This document shows, piece by piece, positions 24,873-33,798 of a stretch of DNA of 64,000 bases (position 1 is the stretch's first letter; every line of letters begins with the position of its first letter). Where the stretch lies: positions 1 to 64,000 of the forward strand of contig JAIMBF010000008.1 in NCBI GenBank assembly GCA_023511585.1. Reading direction: 5' to 3'. Under the pieces are notes generated by a model. That model ran no database searches. It had not been told where the DNA came from and worked only from the letters and a program-made list of their open reading frames with translations. The stretch comes from Terriglobia bacterium (lineage in GTDB: Bacteria; Pseudomonadota; Alphaproteobacteria; Acetobacterales; Acetobacteraceae). A program made the translations under genes and the position numbers.

Positions 24873-25895
24873 CTACTTGGCGGCCGCCCCGCTTGCGGCG
24901 GGCAGCGGCGCGGGGTGGTCGGAAAGGGTGCGGAGATAGGCGATCACGTCGGCGCGCTCCTTGGTGTTCTTGATACCCGGAAAGATCATTTTTGTATCCG
25001 GCACCACCGCGCGAGGATCGTAAATCCAGTGGTTCAGGTTTTCATAAGTCCAGGTGCCGCCGAGCTTGGCAAGCCCCTCGGAGTAGGCAAACCCGGCCTC
25101 ATGCGCGCGCTTGGCGTTGACGATATCGTAGAGGTTGGGGCCGATTTTCGGCGCGCCGCCTTTGTTGAAAGAGTGGCAGATGCCGCAAAGGCTCTCGACT
25201 TTCTGCTTGCCCACGGCGACATCGGCATTGGCCAGATAGGGCTCGATCGCGGGGATCTCCGGCCCGGCCGGTTTGGCGGTTTCGGCTGCCGGCGCCGGGG
25301 CGGCCGCGGCGGTCTGCGCCGGCTGCGCTTTCGTCTCTGCGGCAGTGGGCGAAGGCAACGGCTCGGGATGATCGGACAGCGTGCGGAGATAGGCGATCAC
25401 GTCGGCGCGTTGCTTGTCGTTCTTGATTCCAGCAAAGGCCATGCGGGTATCGGGCACCACGGCGTGCGGATCGTCGATCCATTCGTTCAGATTCTCATAG
25501 GTCCAGGTGCCGCCGAGCTTGGCAAGCCCCTCGGAATAGTTGAAACCGGATTCATGCGCGCGCTTGGCACCGACAATCCCGTAAAGGTTGGGGCCGACTT
25601 TCGGCTCGCCGCCTTTGTTGAAGGTATGGCAGATGGAACAATCCTTCTGCACGATTTTCTGACCCTCCGCCGGATCGGCCGAAGCCAGCAGCGCGGCAAT
25701 GGGCGGAACGTGCGGCCCTGCGGGCTTGGCTGCTTCCGGCGCGGGGGCTGCCGCAGGCATGCCTTCGATCTTGATGGCAGGTTGCTTCAGCGGCTCCTCA
25801 TGCACCACGCTGCGGCCGATCATCCCCGCGACCGTGTAGGCGATCCCGGCAACCAAAATAGCCGCGATCATTTTATTGACATCCATTGTATCCAT
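24873..25895 (-). CDS. Membrane-anchored dihaem cytochrome c (tandem duplication)
   Basis: A 340-residue cytochrome with an N-terminal membrane anchor (MIAAILVAGIAYTVAGMIG) and two class I haem c domains, each with CxxCH (CSICH and CGICH) and a distal Met (DTRMAF, DTKMIF). The two domains share nearly identical stretches such as SEGLAKLGGTWTYENLN and RADVIAYLRTLSDHP, joined by an Ala/Pro linker. This is the CycM / cytochrome c552 type that passes electrons to terminal oxidases. Single-domain forms are common, so the duplication is notable. ATG 25895 is chosen. It is divergent from kdsB. Confidence 0.88.
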   Translation of the reverse strand: MDTMDVNKMIAAILVAGIAYTVAGMIGRSVVHEEPLKQPAIKIEGMPAAAPAPEAAKPAGPHVPPIAALLASADPAEGQKIVQKDCSICHTFNKGGEPKVGPNLYGIVGAKRAHESGFNYSEGLAKLGGTWTYENLNEWIDDPHAVVPDTRMAFAGIKNDKQRADVIAYLRTLSDHPEPLPSPTAAETKAQPAQTAAAAPAPAAETAKPAGPEIPAIEPYLANADVAVGKQKVESLCGICHSFNKGGAPKIGPNLYDIVNAKRAHEAGFAYSEGLAKLGGTWTYENLNHWIYDPRAVVPDTKMIFPGIKNTKERADVIAYLRTLSDHPAPLPAASGAAAK

Positions 25896-26086
25896 CGAGC
25901 GACTTCCCCAACCGAAACCGAGACCCATGAAAAACACAAACCTTTTCGCCGCGGCACGATCCACGCCCCGCGTTGCACCCGAGCCGCGGCAAACATAAGC
26001 TTAGGCGCAGGTTAGGCAAAGCCGCAGCCCGGAGCAACCCATCCCGCCTTCATGAGCGTATTTTTCTGCATCATTCATCACCACGC

Positions 26087-26821
26087 ATGAAACCCATTGT
26101 GATTATTCCCGCCCGCATGGCGGCCACCCGTTTGCCGGGCAAGCCGCTTGCTGATATCCACGGCAAGCCGATGATCGTCCATGTTTGGGAAAAAGCCCGC
26201 GCGGCCGGAATCGGCCCCGTGGTGGTGGCGTGCGGTGAGGCCGAGATCGCCGAGGCCATCCGCAATGCCGGCGGCGAGGCGGTCTTGACGGATCCCACCC
26301 TTCCCTCCGGTTCCGATCGCGTGCATGCCGCGCTCGGCCTGCTCGATCCGGCGGGGGAATACGACGTGGTGGTAAACGTGCAGGGGGATTTTCCCACGAT
26401 TATGCCCGAAACATTGCAGGCCGTGCTGGAGCCGCTGGCGGATCCCGCGGTGGATATCGGCACCTTGGTGGTGCCGATCGCCTCGGAGGAGGAAGCAAGA
26501 ACCCCCTCGGTGGTCAAAGCCGCCTGCGCTTTTGCCGATGGCAGCACGATCGCCCGTGCGCTCTATTTTTCCCGCCTTCCGATTCCTTGGGGCGAGGGAG
26601 AGCGTTGGCACCATCTGGGCATTTACGCGTATCGGCGTGCGGCGCTGAGCCGCTTTGTCGCCTTGCCGGAGTCGCCGCTGGAACGGCGCGAGAAGCTTGA
26701 GCAGTTGCGGGCGCTGGAGGCCGGAATGCACATCGCCTGCCGACGCCTGCCGCAAGGCCCCTTCGGGGTTGATACACCGGCCGATCTTGACCGCGCGCGC
26801 AGACTGCTGGCGCCGCGATAA
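26087..26821 (+). CDS. kdsB: 3-deoxy-manno-octulosonate cytidylyltransferase
   Basis: A 244-residue enzyme that activates KDO with CTP to CMP-KDO for lipopolysaccharide core synthesis. Motifs: IIPARMAATRLPGKPLADI at the N-terminus, TDPTLPSGSDRV, VVNVQGDFP (metal and nucleotide site; the family usually has VQGDEP) and HLGIYAYRR. Start ATG 26087 matches the family N-terminus. It is followed by pheA after 16 bases. The cytochrome c / kdsB / pheA neighbourhood is recurrent in Alphaproteobacteria. Confidence 0.94.
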   Translation: MKPIVIIPARMAATRLPGKPLADIHGKPMIVHVWEKARAAGIGPVVVACGEAEIAEAIRNAGGEAVLTDPTLPSGSDRVHAALGLLDPAGEYDVVVNVQGDFPTIMPETLQAVLEPLADPAVDIGTLVVPIASEEEARTPSVVKAACAFADGSTIARALYFSRLPIPWGEGERWHHLGIYAYRRAALSRFVALPESPLERREKLEQLRALEAGMHIACRRLPQGPFGVDTPADLDRARRLLAPR

Positions 26822-26837
26822 CCGGAAAGGAGAGAGA

Positions 26838-27683
26838 ATGCAGGGACCGATCGCCTTTCAAGGCCGCCCCGGCGCCTATTCCGATCTTGCCTGCCGCACC
26901 GCTTTCCCGGGCGTGCAGACATTGCCGTGCGACACCTTTGAGGCCGCCATCGAAGCGGTGCGCAGCGGCGCGGCGGAGCTGGCCATGCTGCCCTGCGAGA
27001 ACAGTCTGGCCGGCCGCGTGCCCGATATTCATCATTTGTTGCCCGATTCGGGTCTCTTCGTGGTCGGCGAACACTTCCAACGCATCGAGCACAACCTGCT
27101 GGCCCCGCCCGGCGCCAGCCTTGCCACGCTGAAACGCGTGCATTCTCATCCGGTGGCTTTGGGCCAGATCCGAAGGGTGTTGAAGGAGCTCAAGCTGGAA
27201 GCGGTGGTGGCGGCCGATACGGCGGGTGCGGCGCAACAGGTGGCGGAGTGGAACAAGCCGACCGAGGGGGCGATCGCCTCGACGCTGGCGGCGGAAATTT
27301 ATGGGCTGCAAATCTTGCGCCGCAACGTGGAAGACGCGAGCCACAACACCACGCGGTTTTACGTGATGGCGGCAACCCCGCGCACGCCGCCCGCCGATGC
27401 CGCCGACATCATGACCACCTTTGTCTTTCGCGTGCGCAACGTGCCGGCGGCGCTTTATAAGGCGCTCGGGGGTTTTGCCACGAACGGGGTGAACATGACC
27501 AAGCTCGAGAGCTACATGCTCGACGGCGAGTTCACGGCGACGCAGTTCCTCTGTGACGTGGAGGGCCACCCCGAACAACCGCCGCTGGCGCGCGCGCTGG
27601 AGGAGCTGATGTTTTTCTCTCGCGAAGCGCGGATTTTGGGCGTCTACCGCGCCGCTCCCTTCCGGCTTGCGCAAAAGACCTAA
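26838..27683 (+). CDS. pheA: Prephenate dehydratase
   Basis: A 281-residue stand-alone prephenate dehydratase converting prephenate to phenylpyruvate for phenylalanine synthesis. The PDT domain starts IAFQGRPGAYSDLAC, has LPCENSLAGRV and the catalytic NTTRFYVM (residues near 175). The C-terminal ACT domain follows with GALYKAL-like (PAALYKALGGFATNGVNMTKLES), which binds phenylalanine for feedback control. No chorismate mutase domain is fused. ATG 26838 has AAAGGAGAGAGA upstream. Confidence 0.95.
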   Translation: MQGPIAFQGRPGAYSDLACRTAFPGVQTLPCDTFEAAIEAVRSGAAELAMLPCENSLAGRVPDIHHLLPDSGLFVVGEHFQRIEHNLLAPPGASLATLKRVHSHPVALGQIRRVLKELKLEAVVAADTAGAAQQVAEWNKPTEGAIASTLAAEIYGLQILRRNVEDASHNTTRFYVMAATPRTPPADAADIMTTFVFRVRNVPAALYKALGGFATNGVNMTKLESYMLDGEFTATQFLCDVEGHPEQPPLARALEELMFFSREARILGVYRAAPFRLAQKT

Positions 27684-27684
27684 C

Positions 27685-27745
27685 GGCGCCTTCCCCGCCT
27701 GTTTCTGTCCATGGCCGGGTCAGGCGGGGCAAAGCGCCGGGCGCC
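27685..27745. terminator. Nested inverted repeat between convergent genes
   Basis: CCCCGCCTG (27693-27701) pairs with CAGGCGGGG (27721-27729), flanked by GGCGCC on both sides (27685-27690, 27740-27745). The whole spacer between pheA and the hydroxyacid dehydrogenase can form one cruciform-like hairpin, a likely bidirectional transcription end without U-tracts. Confidence 0.5.
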
Positions 27746-28753
27746 TTAATACATATCCGGGGTGATCACGTTTTGCGGATGCGGGCCGAGCAGCGCCGCG
27801 CGCATGGTCTCCGCCGATTTTATCCGAATATCGTGCCAGGCTTCGGGCGAATAGAAGGCGGCATGGGGCGTGATGATCAATCGCCCTTCCAGCCAGGGCT
27901 CACGCGCGCGGTAGGCTTTGAGCAAGCCGGGCAAGGGCTCGACCGGCGGCTCTTGCGGCAAGACATCCAGCCCGGCACCGGCGATGTGCCCTTCGCGCAG
28001 CAGCTCTTCCAGCGCATCAAGGTCGAGAATCGGCCCGCGCGCGGTGTTGATCACCACCGCATGCTGCGGCAGAAGCGCAAGCTCTTTGCGCCCGAGCATG
28101 CCTTTGGTTTCCTTGGTCAGCGGCGCGTGGATGGAAAGCGTATCGGCGGCGGAAAGCAATTCTTCCAGCGTGCGCGCCCGCCCGATCCCAAGCCCGCGCT
28201 CCACCCCGTTCGGCTGGTGGGGGTCATAGGCCAGGACGCGATAACCGAAGGCTTTGGCGCGGAGTGCCACGGCGGTGCCGATGCGGCCGAGACCGATGAT
28301 CCCGAAGGTGAGCGATTCGGCGCGTCGGATCATGGGGTTGAGCACGTGCACCCAGCCGGCCGGCGGATCCGCGCGCTGAGCATCGTGATGAAGCGCGATG
28401 CCGCGGCGAAGCGCCAGCGCCAGCGCGATGGCATGATCGGCCACTTCCGCGGTGCCGTAATCGGGGACATTGCAAAAGAGGATATTGCGCTCGGCCAGGG
28501 CCGCGCGGTCGATACGATCGTAGCCGACGCCCATGCGCACCACGGCCCGCAAGCGGGGAAAACGGGCGATATGCGCGCGCGTGAGAAAATGGCGCATGAC
28601 CATCAAGCCGTCGGCGGCGGCGCAATCTTCCTCGGCGAGCGCACCGATATCGGCGGCGTCGCGAAAACGTACCTCGACATCGGGGCCGAAAATTCGGCGC
28701 TCTTCGCGATGATCGGGGTAGAGTGTTTCGGCATAAAGCACGACAAGCGGCAT
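27746..28753 (-). CDS. D-2-hydroxyacid dehydrogenase (C-terminal-binding-protein-like)
   Basis: A 335-residue NAD(P)-dependent dehydrogenase reducing 2-oxoacids or oxidising D-2-hydroxyacids. The substrate domain is followed by the NAD fold (GIIGLGRIGTAVALRAKAFG). Catalytic Arg is in VINTARGPILD, the Glu equivalent lies near VLPQEPP, and His is in TPHAAFYSPE. VRMGVGYDRID is also typical. ATG 28753 follows AGGAGGA. It diverges from a ThDP decarboxylase/synthase-like gene 123 bases away, suggesting shared control and perhaps a shared 2-oxoacid substrate (inference). Physiological substrate unknown. Confidence 0.88.
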   Translation of the reverse strand: MPLVVLYAETLYPDHREERRIFGPDVEVRFRDAADIGALAEEDCAAADGLMVMRHFLTRAHIARFPRLRAVVRMGVGYDRIDRAALAERNILFCNVPDYGTAEVADHAIALALALRRGIALHHDAQRADPPAGWVHVLNPMIRRAESLTFGIIGLGRIGTAVALRAKAFGYRVLAYDPHQPNGVERGLGIGRARTLEELLSAADTLSIHAPLTKETKGMLGRKELALLPQHAVVINTARGPILDLDALEELLREGHIAGAGLDVLPQEPPVEPLPGLLKAYRAREPWLEGRLIITPHAAFYSPEAWHDIRIKSAETMRAALLGPHPQNVITPDMY

Positions 28754-28876
28754 GGGCACGTCCTCCTTCCTACGGCGCCATGGTGCGCGGCAGGGCTGCC
28801 AAGCGCAAGCAGGCGGTTGCAAGAGAGGGGCATTCTTTGCAGTCTTTCCCCCGCAAAGGGAAGGAGACGAAAGCCC

Positions 28877-30418
28877 ATGAAAGGCGCGGAAAGCTTGGTG
28901 CGGACGCTGACCGGCTGCGGCGTTGAGGTCTGCTTTGCCAATCCTGGAACCTCGGAGATGCATTTCGTCGCGGCATTGGACCGGGTTGGCGGAATGCGCG
29001 CCGTGCTCTGCCTGTTTGAAGGCGTGGTGAGCGGGGCGGCGGACGGCTATGCCCGCATGAGCGGCCGTCCGGCGGCCACCTTACTGCATTGCGGCCCCGG
29101 CTTGGCGAACGCGCTGGCGAACTTGCACAACGCGCGTCGGGCGCGAACGCCGATGGTGAATATCGTGGGCGATCAGGCCACCTACCATCGTCCGTTCGAC
29201 GCGCCGTTGACCGCCGATACCGAAGGCTGGGCACGACCGGTCTCGGGCTTCGTGCGGACGGTGACGAGCGCGGCGAGCCTCGGCCGCGATGCCGCCGTGG
29301 CCGTGCAAGCGGCCCGCACCTCCCCCGGCCAGATCGCAACGCTGATTCTGCCCGCCGATGTCGCCTGGAACGAAGGCGGAGAGGTGGCGGAAGCCTTGCC
29401 CGTGCCAAGCCCGCCGACGGCAAGCCCCGACCGCATCCGCCAAGTTGCGCACGTGCTTCGGCGCGGTGAGCCGGCGGCGCTGCTGCTGGACGGCGCCGTG
29501 CTTGCGGACGAGGCGGCCTTGGCCTCCGCCTATCGGATTGCGAGCGCCACCGGGGCGCGGTTGCTGGCGCCCTTCTCTTGCGCCCGCATTGTGCGTGGGC
29601 GGGGCCGCGTGCCGCTCGAGCGGGTGCATTACCCGGTCGATGCCGCGTTAAAGCAGCTTGCGGGCCTCCGGTATCTGATTTTGGTCGGAGCGCGGCCTCC
29701 GGTTGGGTTTTTCGCCTATCCCGGCAAACCGAGCCGGCTTTACCCCGAGGAGTGCACGCTGGAGGTGCTGGCTCGCCCGGAACAGGACGCAGGCCTGGCG
29801 TTGGCGAATCTGGCCGATGAGCTCGAGGCCCCGCGAGTGACGCCGCCCGACCCCGGCCCGCGGCCCGAACCCGCGCGCGGGCGCATCAGCCCGGAGGGGG
29901 TGGCGCAGACGCTGGCGGCGCTGATGCCGGAGGCGGCGGTAATCGTGGACGAGAGCATCAGTTTCGGGCGCGGCTTCTTCGCGGGCACGCACGCTGCCCC
30001 GCCGCATGACTGGCTGCAAATCGTGGGCGGGGCCATCGGGGCCGGCGTGCCGCTAGCCACCGGCGCGGCGATCGGCGCGCCCGGCAGGCGGGTGATAGCG
30101 CTCGAAGCCGACGGCTCGGCCATGTACACGCTGCAAGGGCTTTGGACCCAGGCGCGCGAGCGGCTGGACGTGACCACGGTGATCTTTTCGAACCGGAAAT
30201 ACGCGATTCTTCTCTATGAGCTCTCGCAAGTGGGCACCAACCCCGGACGCACGGCACTGGATTTGATGGATCTCGGCAACCCCGAGCTTGATTGGGTGCG
30301 CCTGGCCGGCGGCATGGGGGTGGAAGCCGCCCGTGCCGAAACCCTGGAGGCGTTCGGCGATCTGCTCGCCCAATCGTTCCGGCGCCGCGGCCCGTTTCTG
30401 ATCGAGCTGGTAATTTAG
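28877..30418 (+). CDS. ThDP-dependent enzyme, acetolactate-synthase-like
   Basis: A 513-residue thiamine-diphosphate enzyme. The N-terminal Pyr domain has FANPGTSEMHFV and the catalytic Glu in CLFEGVVSGAADGYARMSG. The PP domain has the metal/ThDP motif EADGSAMYTLQGLWTQARE ending with VIFSNRKYAIL. Proteins of this length with PGTSEMHFVAALD are annotated as acetolactate synthase large subunit family, but they lack the features of anabolic IlvB (shorter, no FAD-contact regions I can recognise, no ilvH nearby). They resemble 2-oxoacid decarboxylases such as benzoylformate decarboxylase. The strong AAGGAGA site before ATG 28877 is clear. Reaction unknown. Confidence 0.85.
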   Translation: MKGAESLVRTLTGCGVEVCFANPGTSEMHFVAALDRVGGMRAVLCLFEGVVSGAADGYARMSGRPAATLLHCGPGLANALANLHNARRARTPMVNIVGDQATYHRPFDAPLTADTEGWARPVSGFVRTVTSAASLGRDAAVAVQAARTSPGQIATLILPADVAWNEGGEVAEALPVPSPPTASPDRIRQVAHVLRRGEPAALLLDGAVLADEAALASAYRIASATGARLLAPFSCARIVRGRGRVPLERVHYPVDAALKQLAGLRYLILVGARPPVGFFAYPGKPSRLYPEECTLEVLARPEQDAGLALANLADELEAPRVTPPDPGPRPEPARGRISPEGVAQTLAALMPEAAVIVDESISFGRGFFAGTHAAPPHDWLQIVGGAIGAGVPLATGAAIGAPGRRVIALEADGSAMYTLQGLWTQARERLDVTTVIFSNRKYAILLYELSQVGTNPGRTALDLMDLGNPELDWVRLAGGMGVEAARAETLEAFGDLLAQSFRRRGPFLIELVI

Positions 30419-30427
30419 CCCGATCGC

Positions 30428-30868
30428 TTAGGCCGTGCGCGGCGCGCGCGGCATCAAGAGCGGAAGAATGATGCCGACGCCCAATCCCCAACAGCCGTTA
30501 ATCAGCAGGGAAATCACCCAGGGGCGCCAAGCGAATCCGTAGGCCACGGGCAGGTGCTTGAGCGGATTGACGATAAAAAGCCCGACCAGCGCCGCGATAA
30601 TGCCGAGCACGATGCCGGCCTGCCAAAGCGGCCAGCGAATGCGCGGCAGAAGAAGGCCGAAAACGGCCCCGTAGAGACCGCCCCAAAAGGCGAGGCTGAA
30701 GATTCGCGGCACCCCGAAGGGATGCGTGGGCGCCATGGGAAATGGTGCCGCCGGCATCAGGCCGATACCCCAGAGCACGGCCCACATGGCTTGATGGAAG
30801 GTAAAGGTGGCGATCGCGGCGGCCACAAAGCCGAGAATGGCGCGAATGAGCGGAGATTGCGCAGGCAT
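30428..30868 (-). CDS. Hypothetical membrane protein, four TM helices
   Basis: A 146-residue hydrophobic protein with four likely membrane helices (about residues 8-34, 55-75, 80-101 and 116-140) separated by short loops; PTHPFGVPRIFSLAFWGGLYG is in the middle. No transporter or enzyme signature is recognised. It ends 9 bases from the ThDP gene stop (convergent) and is divergent from the ribosomal operon. Function unknown. Confidence 0.75.
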   Translation of the reverse strand: MPAQSPLIRAILGFVAAAIATFTFHQAMWAVLWGIGLMPAAPFPMAPTHPFGVPRIFSLAFWGGLYGAVFGLLLPRIRWPLWQAGIVLGIIAALVGLFIVNPLKHLPVAYGFAWRPWVISLLINGCWGLGVGIILPLLMPRAPRTA

Positions 30869-31037
30869 ACCGTTTTCCTCCTGAGTTGTTGTTAGGCGTG
30901 CGATTGGTGATAACTGGGTAGATTTCCGTGCAAAGGAAGAGGCCGATCGGCGCTGGACAAAGGCGAGCGATTCGTGTAGCAGCGCCGCTTCACTTGGAAC
31001 GCGGGAGACCGGCCTTGCCGCAGGCAGAGGCTGGTCG

Positions 31038-31055
31038 CAGGGACCGCGGTCCCTG
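31038..31055. repeat. 18-bp perfect palindrome upstream of rplK
   Basis: CAGGGACCGCGGTCCCTG is fully self-complementary and lies 55 bases before the rplK start. It could form a hairpin in the rplK leader or act as a binding site. The 241-base spacer holds no ORF; the promoter of the operon should be here but is not obvious. Confidence 0.55.
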
Positions 31056-31109
31056 AGGTTTCACAAGCAGGGTTCGGCTTACGGTCGAGCCCTTAAGCCG
31101 GGGATTGTC

Positions 31110-31544
31110 ATGGCGAAGAAAATTGTCGGGTACATCAAATTGCAAATTCCCGCCGGGAAGGCGAACCCTTCGCCTCCCGTAGGGCCGGCGCTCGGCCAGC
31201 GCGGCCTGAACATTATGCAGTTCTGCAAGGAATTCAACGCGGCGACGCAGAACCTGGAACCGGGCATGCCGATCCCGGTGGTGATTACGGCCTATGCCGA
31301 CCGCACCTTTTCCTTCGTGACCAAGACGCCGCCGAACTCGTATTTTTTGATGAAAGCGGCAAAGCTTGAGAAAGGCTCCCCCACTCCCGGCAGAAGCGGC
31401 CCGATCGGCAGCGTCACAATGAGCCAATTGCGCGAGATCGCCGCGCAAAAAATGAAAGACATGAATGCCAACGATCTGGAAGGCGCCGTGCGGATGCTGA
31501 TCGGTTCGGCGCGTTCGATGGGTCTTTCGGTGGTGGAGGGTTGA
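31110..31544 (+). CDS. rplK: Ribosomal protein L11
   Basis: A 144-residue large-subunit protein of the GTPase-associated centre. Motifs [21 protein letters not shown] and [13 protein letters not shown] are diagnostic. The C-terminal RNA-binding domain ends [16 protein letters not shown]. It begins the rplKAJL-rpoBC cluster. The normal upstream pair secE-nusG is missing here; a divergent membrane protein lies instead. rplA begins 4 bases after its stop. Confidence 0.97.
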   Translation: MAKKIVGYIKLQIPAGKANPSPPVGPALGQRGLNIMQFCKEFNAATQNLEPGMPIPVVITAYADRTFSFVTKTPPNSYFLMKAAKLEKGSPTPGRSGPIGSVTMSQLREIAAQKMKDMNANDLEGAVRMLIGSARSMGLSVVEG

Positions 31545-31548
31545 GGCC

Positions 31549-32241
31549 ATGAAGCTCGGCAAGCGGCTGAAGGCGCTGCGGCAGGCCTACGATTTCACCA
31601 AGGCGTATCCGCTTCCCGAGGCGATTCGGCTGGTGAAAGCGACCGCCAAGGCCAAATTCGACGAGACGGTGGAAATCGCCATGAATCTCGGCATCGATCC
31701 GCGCCATGCCGACCAGATGGTGCGCGGGATGGTCGGGCTGCCGCACGGCACCGGCAAAACCGTGCGCGTGGCGGTGTTTGCGCGCGGCCCCAAAGCCGAG
31801 GAGGCTTTGGCGGCAGGGGCGGATATCGTAGGGGCGGAGGATTTGGCGGAGAAAATCCAGGCCGGCGAGATCAATTTCGATCGCTGCATTGCCACGCCCG
31901 ACATGATGGGGTTGGTGGGCCGACTCGGCAAAATTCTGGGGCCGCGCGGGCTGATGCCGAACCCGCGCCTGGGCACGGTGACGATGGACGTGAAAGGGGC
32001 GGTGGCGGCGGCGAAAGCGGGCCAGGTGGAATTCCGCGCCGAAAAGGCCGGCATTGTCCACGCGGGCATTGGGAAAGTGAGCTTTCCCGAGGAAAAACTT
32101 TTGGAGAATGCGCGGGCGTTCGTGGATGCGATCCAGAAGGCGAAGCCGGCAGGCGCCAAAGGAGCCTATGTCAAGAAGGTCTCGTTGAGTGCGACGATGG
32201 GGCCCGGGATTCGCGTGGACGTGAGCAGCCTCGCGGGCTGA
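31549..32241 (+). CDS. rplA: Ribosomal protein L1
   Basis: A 230-residue protein of the L1 stalk that helps release of deacylated tRNA and, as known in other bacteria, represses its own operon. It starts [37 protein letters not shown] and [24 protein letters not shown] are family signatures. It follows rplK closely and precedes the long rplJ leader. Confidence 0.97.
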   Translation: MKLGKRLKALRQAYDFTKAYPLPEAIRLVKATAKAKFDETVEIAMNLGIDPRHADQMVRGMVGLPHGTGKTVRVAVFARGPKAEEALAAGADIVGAEDLAEKIQAGEINFDRCIATPDMMGLVGRLGKILGPRGLMPNPRLGTVTMDVKGAVAAAKAGQVEFRAEKAGIVHAGIGKVSFPEEKLLENARAFVDAIQKAKPAGAKGAYVKKVSLSATMGPGIRVDVSSLAG

Positions 32242-32576
32242 CCGCGCCGCGACCGCGCCGAGAGATACGCCGGCCGGGTTTCGGCCGGCGGGCAGGGTGA
32301 AGCCTATGCCTTCGCCCGAACCTGTCCGAGACCGCACGTGCCCCATCAGGGGCGGAAGGGGCGCAAGCCCGCGGGCGGTAGATGGGGTGAGCAGGCTCCG
32401 CGGAGATGTTCCGAGGAGTTTGGCGGTTCCGGAGAATTTCTCCCGCGCCTTCCGGGCATGAGGGGGGAGTTCCGGAAGGACTCTTCAGGGCAGGCGAACC
32501 GGACCATCCGAACGGGTGGTCGTGAGAGCAACCGGGCTCGGCGCCTCGTGCGCCTGGGCCGAGAAGGAGATGGGAC
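32242..32576 (+). promoter_or_regulatory. rplJL leader, candidate L10-binding control region
   Basis: A 335-base gene-free stretch between rplA and rplJ. In most bacteria this leader carries the promoter for rplJL and a kink-turn RNA bound by L10(L12)4 for autogenous control. A perfect 9-bp hairpin (CGCCGGCCG/CGGCCGGCG, 32268-32290) lies at its start, and several GC-rich repeats (for example GTTCCGGAGAATT with GGAGTTCCGG) can pair further on. It ends with the rplJ ribosome site AAGGAG. The specific L10 site was not modelled. Confidence 0.55.
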
Positions 32577-33095
32577 GTGAACCGGACAGAGAAGCGTGAA
32601 TTCGTCGCTTCGCTTGCCCAGATGTTCGCTGCGGCGTCGATGATCGTGGTGACGCGCAACCAAGGCTTGACGGTCGCGGAAGCCACCGAGCTTAGGCGAT
32701 CCATGCGGGCGGCAGGGGCAAGCTTCAAAGTGGCGAAGAATCGGCTGGCCTCGCTGGCTTTGGCGGGCACCCCGTTTGAGGGCCTGAGACCATGGCTTGA
32801 GGGGCCGACGGCGCTGGCATGGTCACGGGATCCGGTGGCGGTGGCGAAAGCGGCCGTTCAGTTCGCCAAGACCAACGAGAAGCTGGTTGTGGTGGGCGGT
32901 GCGCTCGGCACGCAGCTGTTGGATGCTGCCGGCGTGCAGGCGTTAGCGGAGTTGCCTTCGCTCGAGACATTGCGGGCGCAGCTGGCGGGGCTGATCGCCA
33001 CGCCTGCGACGCGGCTTGCGCGTGCTTTGCAGGCCCCGGCGGGCCAGCTCGCGCGGGTTTTCGGGGCCTATGCCCGCGCCGAGAAGGCGGCCTGA
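32577..33095 (+). CDS. rplJ: Ribosomal protein L10
   Basis: A 172-residue base of the L7/L12 stalk. Start is GTG at 32577 with AAGGAG 8 bases upstream. The N-terminal rRNA-binding domain has NRTEKREFVASLAQMF and VTRNQGLTVAEATELRRSMR; the C-terminal helix that holds L12 dimers includes LARALQAPAGQLARVFGAYA. It is preceded by a long regulatory leader and followed by rplL after about 87 bases. Confidence 0.96.
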   Translation: MNRTEKREFVASLAQMFAAASMIVVTRNQGLTVAEATELRRSMRAAGASFKVAKNRLASLALAGTPFEGLRPWLEGPTALAWSRDPVAVAKAAVQFAKTNEKLVVVGGALGTQLLDAAGVQALAELPSLETLRAQLAGLIATPATRLARALQAPAGQLARVFGAYARAEKAA

Positions 33096-33182
33096 ACGCA
33101 CCCACGGAAACGCGGACGGGCTATGCAGCTCGGGAATACTTGCAAGTAATCTCTGAAACATCCATATTGAGGGGTCTTGATC

Positions 33183-33563
33183 ATGGCGGATTTGGCAAAG
33201 TTGGTGGAGGAGCTCTCCAGCCTTACGGTGTTGGAGGCGGCGGAGCTTTCGAAACTTTTAGAGGAAAAATGGGGCGTATCGGCGGCGGCGCCCGTTGCGG
33301 TGGCGGCGGCCCCGGCTGCCGGCGCGCCCGCGGCGGCTCCGGCTGAGGAAAAGACCGAATTTACCGTCGTCCTCGCCAAAGCAGGAGAAAAGAAAATCAA
33401 CGTCATCAAGGAAATCCGTACCATTACCGGGCTTGGCCTGAAAGAGGCCAAGGATCTCGTGGAAGGGGCGCCGAAGGTGGTGAAAGAAGGCGTCAATAAG
33501 GAGGAGGCTGAAAAGATCCGGAAGATGCTTGAGGATCAGGGAGCCACTGTCGAGATTAAGTGA
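33183..33563 (+). CDS. rplL: Ribosomal protein L7/L12
   Basis: A 126-residue stalk protein that recruits translation factors. The N-terminal dimerisation domain ([20 protein letters not shown]), an Ala/Pro-rich hinge (about residues 37-56) and the factor-binding C-terminal domain ([21 protein letters not shown]) are in order. ATG 33183 is preferred over the TTG two codons upstream; TTGAGGGG lies just before. rpoB follows after 235 bases, a spacer with a small GGGCC-TTC-GGCCC hairpin (33767-33779), a position where transcription is often attenuated or processed. Confidence 0.96.
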   Translation: MADLAKLVEELSSLTVLEAAELSKLLEEKWGVSAAAPVAVAAAPAAGAPAAAPAEEKTEFTVVLAKAGEKKINVIKEIRTITGLGLKEAKDLVEGAPKVVKEGVNKEEAEKIRKMLEDQGATVEIK

Positions 33564-33798
33564 GCCTTCACCCCAGGTTTTCCACGCCCGTCAGGGCCAG
33601 TTTTTCGGAATCGTGCGCTCGGGCGGAGCCGTTCGCGGCTGCCGCCCGCGTGAGCGTTTCATGTGTGCCTGCACATGCGGCTCTCTTCGGTCCGAGTAAG
33701 CCGCACCGGAAGAGGCTGCCCCATGCGGCCGCGGGGCAAAAGCTTGGCCGCACCGTTGCTGAAGAAGGGCCTTCGGCCCGTTTGCTCGAGGGAAGAGC

